Assembly: GCF_002999335.1 (NCBI RefSeq)
Contig: NW_020312129.1
Location: forward strand, 17,795 to 81,794
Length of the DNA stretch: 64,000 bases
Direction of reading: 5' to 3'
Origin: Cyclospora cayetanensis
Lineage: Eukaryota > Apicomplexa > Conoidasida > Eucoccidiorida > Eimeriidae
Translations under genes and position numbers: made by a program
In this document: positions 61,178 through 64,000 of the stretch, piece by piece
How the letters are laid out: every line of letters begins with the position of its first letter
Numbering within the stretch: position 1 is the first letter of the stretch
The notes under the pieces: model-generated
The model's database searches: none
What the model saw: only the letters and a program-made list of their open reading frames with translations
Told to the model about the DNA's origin: nothing

Positions 61178-63407
61178 CTAATCTGGTGTTGGGAGTGCGC
61201 AGCGCTGTCTTAGAAAGTTGGCTAGTCGTGAAATAGGGAGCTGCACTTGGCCGGCGGAGTTCCTCCAGCGAAGTTTAACGGCCATGGAGTGCAGGGACGC
61301 CGAGTCTACACTGATGCAAAAGGGAACCCCCAATTCATCCGACTTCCTGTACCTGAAGGAATACAGGGAAGCAGTAGTACAATACACACTCTCAGCAGCA
61401 GTGGTGTAGAACGGATGCACAAAATGAATGTTGTTTAGGCAACGCTTCTAGGAGATAAAAGACACTGCCTGACTAGCGTAGGCGGTAGGCCAGTAGGTGA
61501 ATAGCTTTGAAGAGGCATATTAAAAGCAGAGAAAACGACCCAGAAACAGAATAAAAAGAAGGATTATAGAGTTACCTCCGCCCAAGAGACCCTGTATCGT
61601 CAAAAAGAACCGAAAAGTGCCTTCTCAGTTTATGGTGGATGCTTCGACCTGCAGAGACGCCACACATCCCTTTCCGAAAACCAGCATTTTACCCCTGAAT
61701 TGAATGTGCGTAAATGGAAAACTCGTTTTAAAATGTGAGAGCAATGCAGGCTTTCTTATGGATGCTCTCGTGAGTCCCTGCGTTTCTGGGATTCCATTAG
61801 GTGCCTTTGGACCATAAACTGAGCATTACGGATATTCTGGAGCTCATGAGGGCGCCGTGGACTCTATCCCGGTTGCTAGCATGCATACAGAATATACATA
61901 CGCGTCAACGGTGAGTGGCATCCCCATAGAGTTAGCAATGTAGAAGCACGGGACTTCCACCCATTCAGCCTTGCCCACAGCTATTCTCTTGTTGCTTTAT
62001 GAATAGAGCAAGCGGTAGTGACCCTTAACCTCTATGTGTTCCACTGTGTTCAGTACACCACTTTTAGTCCGTAGGCTCTCAATAATCAGATATCTTCCGC
62101 AGGGTTCTTCATGAATGTCCTATCGTCGAGCCTACCAAGGGCCTGGACTAGTTGATTCGTGGCGACAATGGGAAATATTGCAGCCTTGTACGGAGCCTGC
62201 AGAGGATCCAAACACGACAGAAGCAAATAAAGAAGAGAGGTAAAGGGCAGCATGCTGGGGTCCCGCCAGACAACACCGAATAGGCGTCCGAGCGCGTACC
62301 CTTCGGGGTATTTCACGCTTCGAGACTCATGGAACACGAAATCTGCAACAGACGTGCCTCCGCAGAGATACCAGAAAATGCATGAGAAGGCTGCCATGTA
62401 CGCACGCCTTTCCATATGAAGTTGTCCGTTTTTGTACGAGGCGGGTATACACCCCGTGTGTGGACCTTTGCACACTCACGATTGCGGGGTGCAGGTTCAA
62501 AAAAAAGCGTTTTCTGCCTAACACGAGATCTTCTGTCATCGCGGAGTGAAGTGTTGCAAACAGCAACCTGCAGGGAAGCATCACGTAGACGTAACCTTAC
62601 AAACAAGGACACCGAATAATGGGGGCGAAGAGGGCCTCTCCAGTGCGCCTCCTTGTGTTCGGTGTATGGACGGGGGAGACACAAGTACGGCCAAAAGGAG
62701 ATAGAATCGAGACCGCAGCAAGAAGAAGGAAACAAAAATCCGTGTTTCTTGCCTTTCGATGCCTATGGAGGTCTCAATGACGTGAGGCAGCACCTTCTCT
62801 GTGGAAAGCTTATTCTTGGTTCCTGGGGTGTAGATATCCTGCAAAAGCTCCAAGCTCTTGCCGGACGCCTGCGTAGCGATGCGCATGTCTAGACGGACCA
62901 TAGCGTTAAACCAATGCCCTGGAGCCAGCAGAAGTTAGCCCTTCCCGTAGCCTCTTCGCCACTGACCACGACTAGAAGCACCTTTACATGCCCCCCACCA
63001 CCAACCATGCCAACGCAGCAAAGCATCAGGCCCACTACTTGCATCCCCTTCAACTTTGGCACAACATAAAAGGCACTTCCAAGTTCAAACGCAAACGTCT
63101 AAAAACACAGGCATACACGTTTGGTTTGCCTATTTCTTCCTTCCTAGGCGGGGCAGCCTCTTTGAGAGCTCTCCAGGGGCTCTGCAGCTGACCGTTTGGT
63201 GTCTCCGCAGATCATAGTCTCCTCTAAGTGCCAAGCCACAAAGCTCTTTGGGCGACTCGAAAACTGTCTCTCTGCACCGCCCTTCTGCAAACGAGGCATC
63301 TCTCCCCCGAGTGCGCATCAGGTAAGAGATATCAATGCACCGCGAGGCGTAATGCGGCAGGGAACTCTGGGGTGTCTCATCGGCTCGCAGACAATCGGAG
63401 GGAATTC
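61178..63407 (-). CDS. Glycyl-tRNA synthetase, C-terminal part (5' exons beyond the window)
   Basis: This class II synthetase charges tRNA-Gly. Exons seen are 63407-63193, 62868-62753, 62567-62480, 62196-62136, 61648-61576 and 61352-61178, with closed phases and about 241 residues. Family blocks are HYASRCIDISY, ELCGLALRGDYDLRRH, LPHVIETSIGIER (motif 3), APYKAAIFPIVATNQ (anticodon-binding domain), [22 protein letters not shown] and a final strand region. The phrases AL-RGDYDL-RH and APYKAAIFP are closest in form to alpha-2 enzymes of bacterial type. The stretch between DISY and ELCG is about 15 residues longer than usual. The intron between 62752 and 62568 has a GC donor (AAAG|GCAAGA). Motifs 1 and 2 must lie past 63407; the adjoining (CA)n tract is probably in an intron. 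Confidence 0.9.
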
Positions 63408-63435
63408 CTAAGAGACAGAAAAAGGAACCAAGCAC

Positions 63436-63719
63436 ACAAGCACACGGTAACATACACAGACACGCACTAAACCATTAACCCACACCGACACGCACTAACA
63501 TATCAACAAACACGCACTTCGAGACACAGACACACACTTACACACCTAAATACACACACACACACACATATCAACACATACATTAACAAATACACACATT
63601 GAGGCGCACACACTAATTCGCACATATTAAAACACACACACACACACATTAACAAACATACACAAGCACACATTCATACACATGTATCAAAACACATTGA
63701 GACGCATGCACTAGCACAC

Positions 63720-63781
<62 letters not shown>

Positions 63782-63860
63782 AAACACACACACACACACA
63801 CACACACAGACACACACACAAACACACATACACACACACATAAACTCATTTCACACGTCC
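63436..63860. repeat. (CA)n microsatellite
   Basis: Imperfect CA repeats cover about 420 bases; the purest block is roughly 63716-63845. It sits just upstream of the exon at 63407 on the minus strand, where it reads (TG)n and lies close before the acceptor. The long Cys/Val frame it produces on the minus strand is an artefact. Confidence 0.95.
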
Positions 63861-64000
63861 ACAATAACACATACACCACGCTTACACATTTCGGCTGACG
63901 AAGAAGAGAAGAGAGAGCACAAAAAAGGTGTATCGCTGTCGCATACAAACAGGATAGGACGACCAAAAGCACACAGCAGCAACGCCACAGTGCGATAGGC

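Noticed and set aside
63649..63972. Cys/Val-rich frame on the minus strand
   Set aside because: It is a translation of the (TG)n microsatellite.
63436..64000. Possible CRISPR-like or bacterial features at the window end
   Set aside because: The repeats are simple CA units without spacers, and the window is clearly eukaryotic.

Overview
This is nuclear DNA from a eukaryote with intron-dense genes, most probably a coccidian apicomplexan of the Eimeria/Cyclospora group. The pointers are many short introns, CAG/CTG runs coding poly-Ala, poly-Gln or poly-Ser, roughly balanced base composition, and a gene set with a vacuolar H+-pyrophosphatase, a cathepsin C and a tRNA prenyltransferase with a secretory-type leader. 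The genus is an inference; no species marker was identified. Exon models were built by hand from GT/AG (or GC/AG) sites, phase continuity and family motifs. For seven genes every internal phase closes.

Layout. 1-3.7 kb: a five-exon sirtuin (minus) and a small one-pass membrane ORF. 3.7-10.2 kb: gene-poor. 10.2-11.75 kb: a complete seven-exon Rab7 (minus). 11.75-14.5 kb: gene-poor, with old dispersed repeats. 14.5-20.0 kb: a nine-exon coiled-coil protein ending in a Ser-rich disordered tail (plus). 20.6-20.8 kb: a long hairpin. 21-24.3 kb: a GT7-like glycosyltransferase (minus). 24.4-31.3 kb: a large WD40-like protein with a C-terminal Cys-rich zinc module (plus). 32.1-34.9 kb: thiamine pyrophosphokinase (minus). 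37.5-41.7 kb: tRNA dimethylallyltransferase, 12 exons (minus). 41.7-45.3 kb: gene-poor. 45.3-48.8 kb: K+-dependent-type vacuolar H+-pyrophosphatase (plus). 50.5-53.5 kb: unresolved coiled-coil gene (minus). 55.0-59.3 kb: cathepsin C / dipeptidyl peptidase I, 10 exons (minus). 60.7-61.0 kb: a probable Ty3/gypsy RNase H relic. 61.2-63.4 kb: the 3' part of a glycyl-tRNA synthetase (minus) whose 5' part lies outside the window. 63.4-63.9 kb: a (CA)n microsatellite.

The genes form no operon. They cover basic cell biology: endolysosomal traffic and acidification (Rab7, pyrophosphatase, cathepsin C), translation (tRNA modification, GlyRS), cofactor supply (thiamine pyrophosphate) and NAD-dependent deacylation. 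No unmistakably new system was found. The most unusual items are the near-200-bp hairpin, three independent GC-AG introns, a stop-free 186-nt intron in the pyrophosphatase, and the domain mix of the tRNA prenyltransferase.
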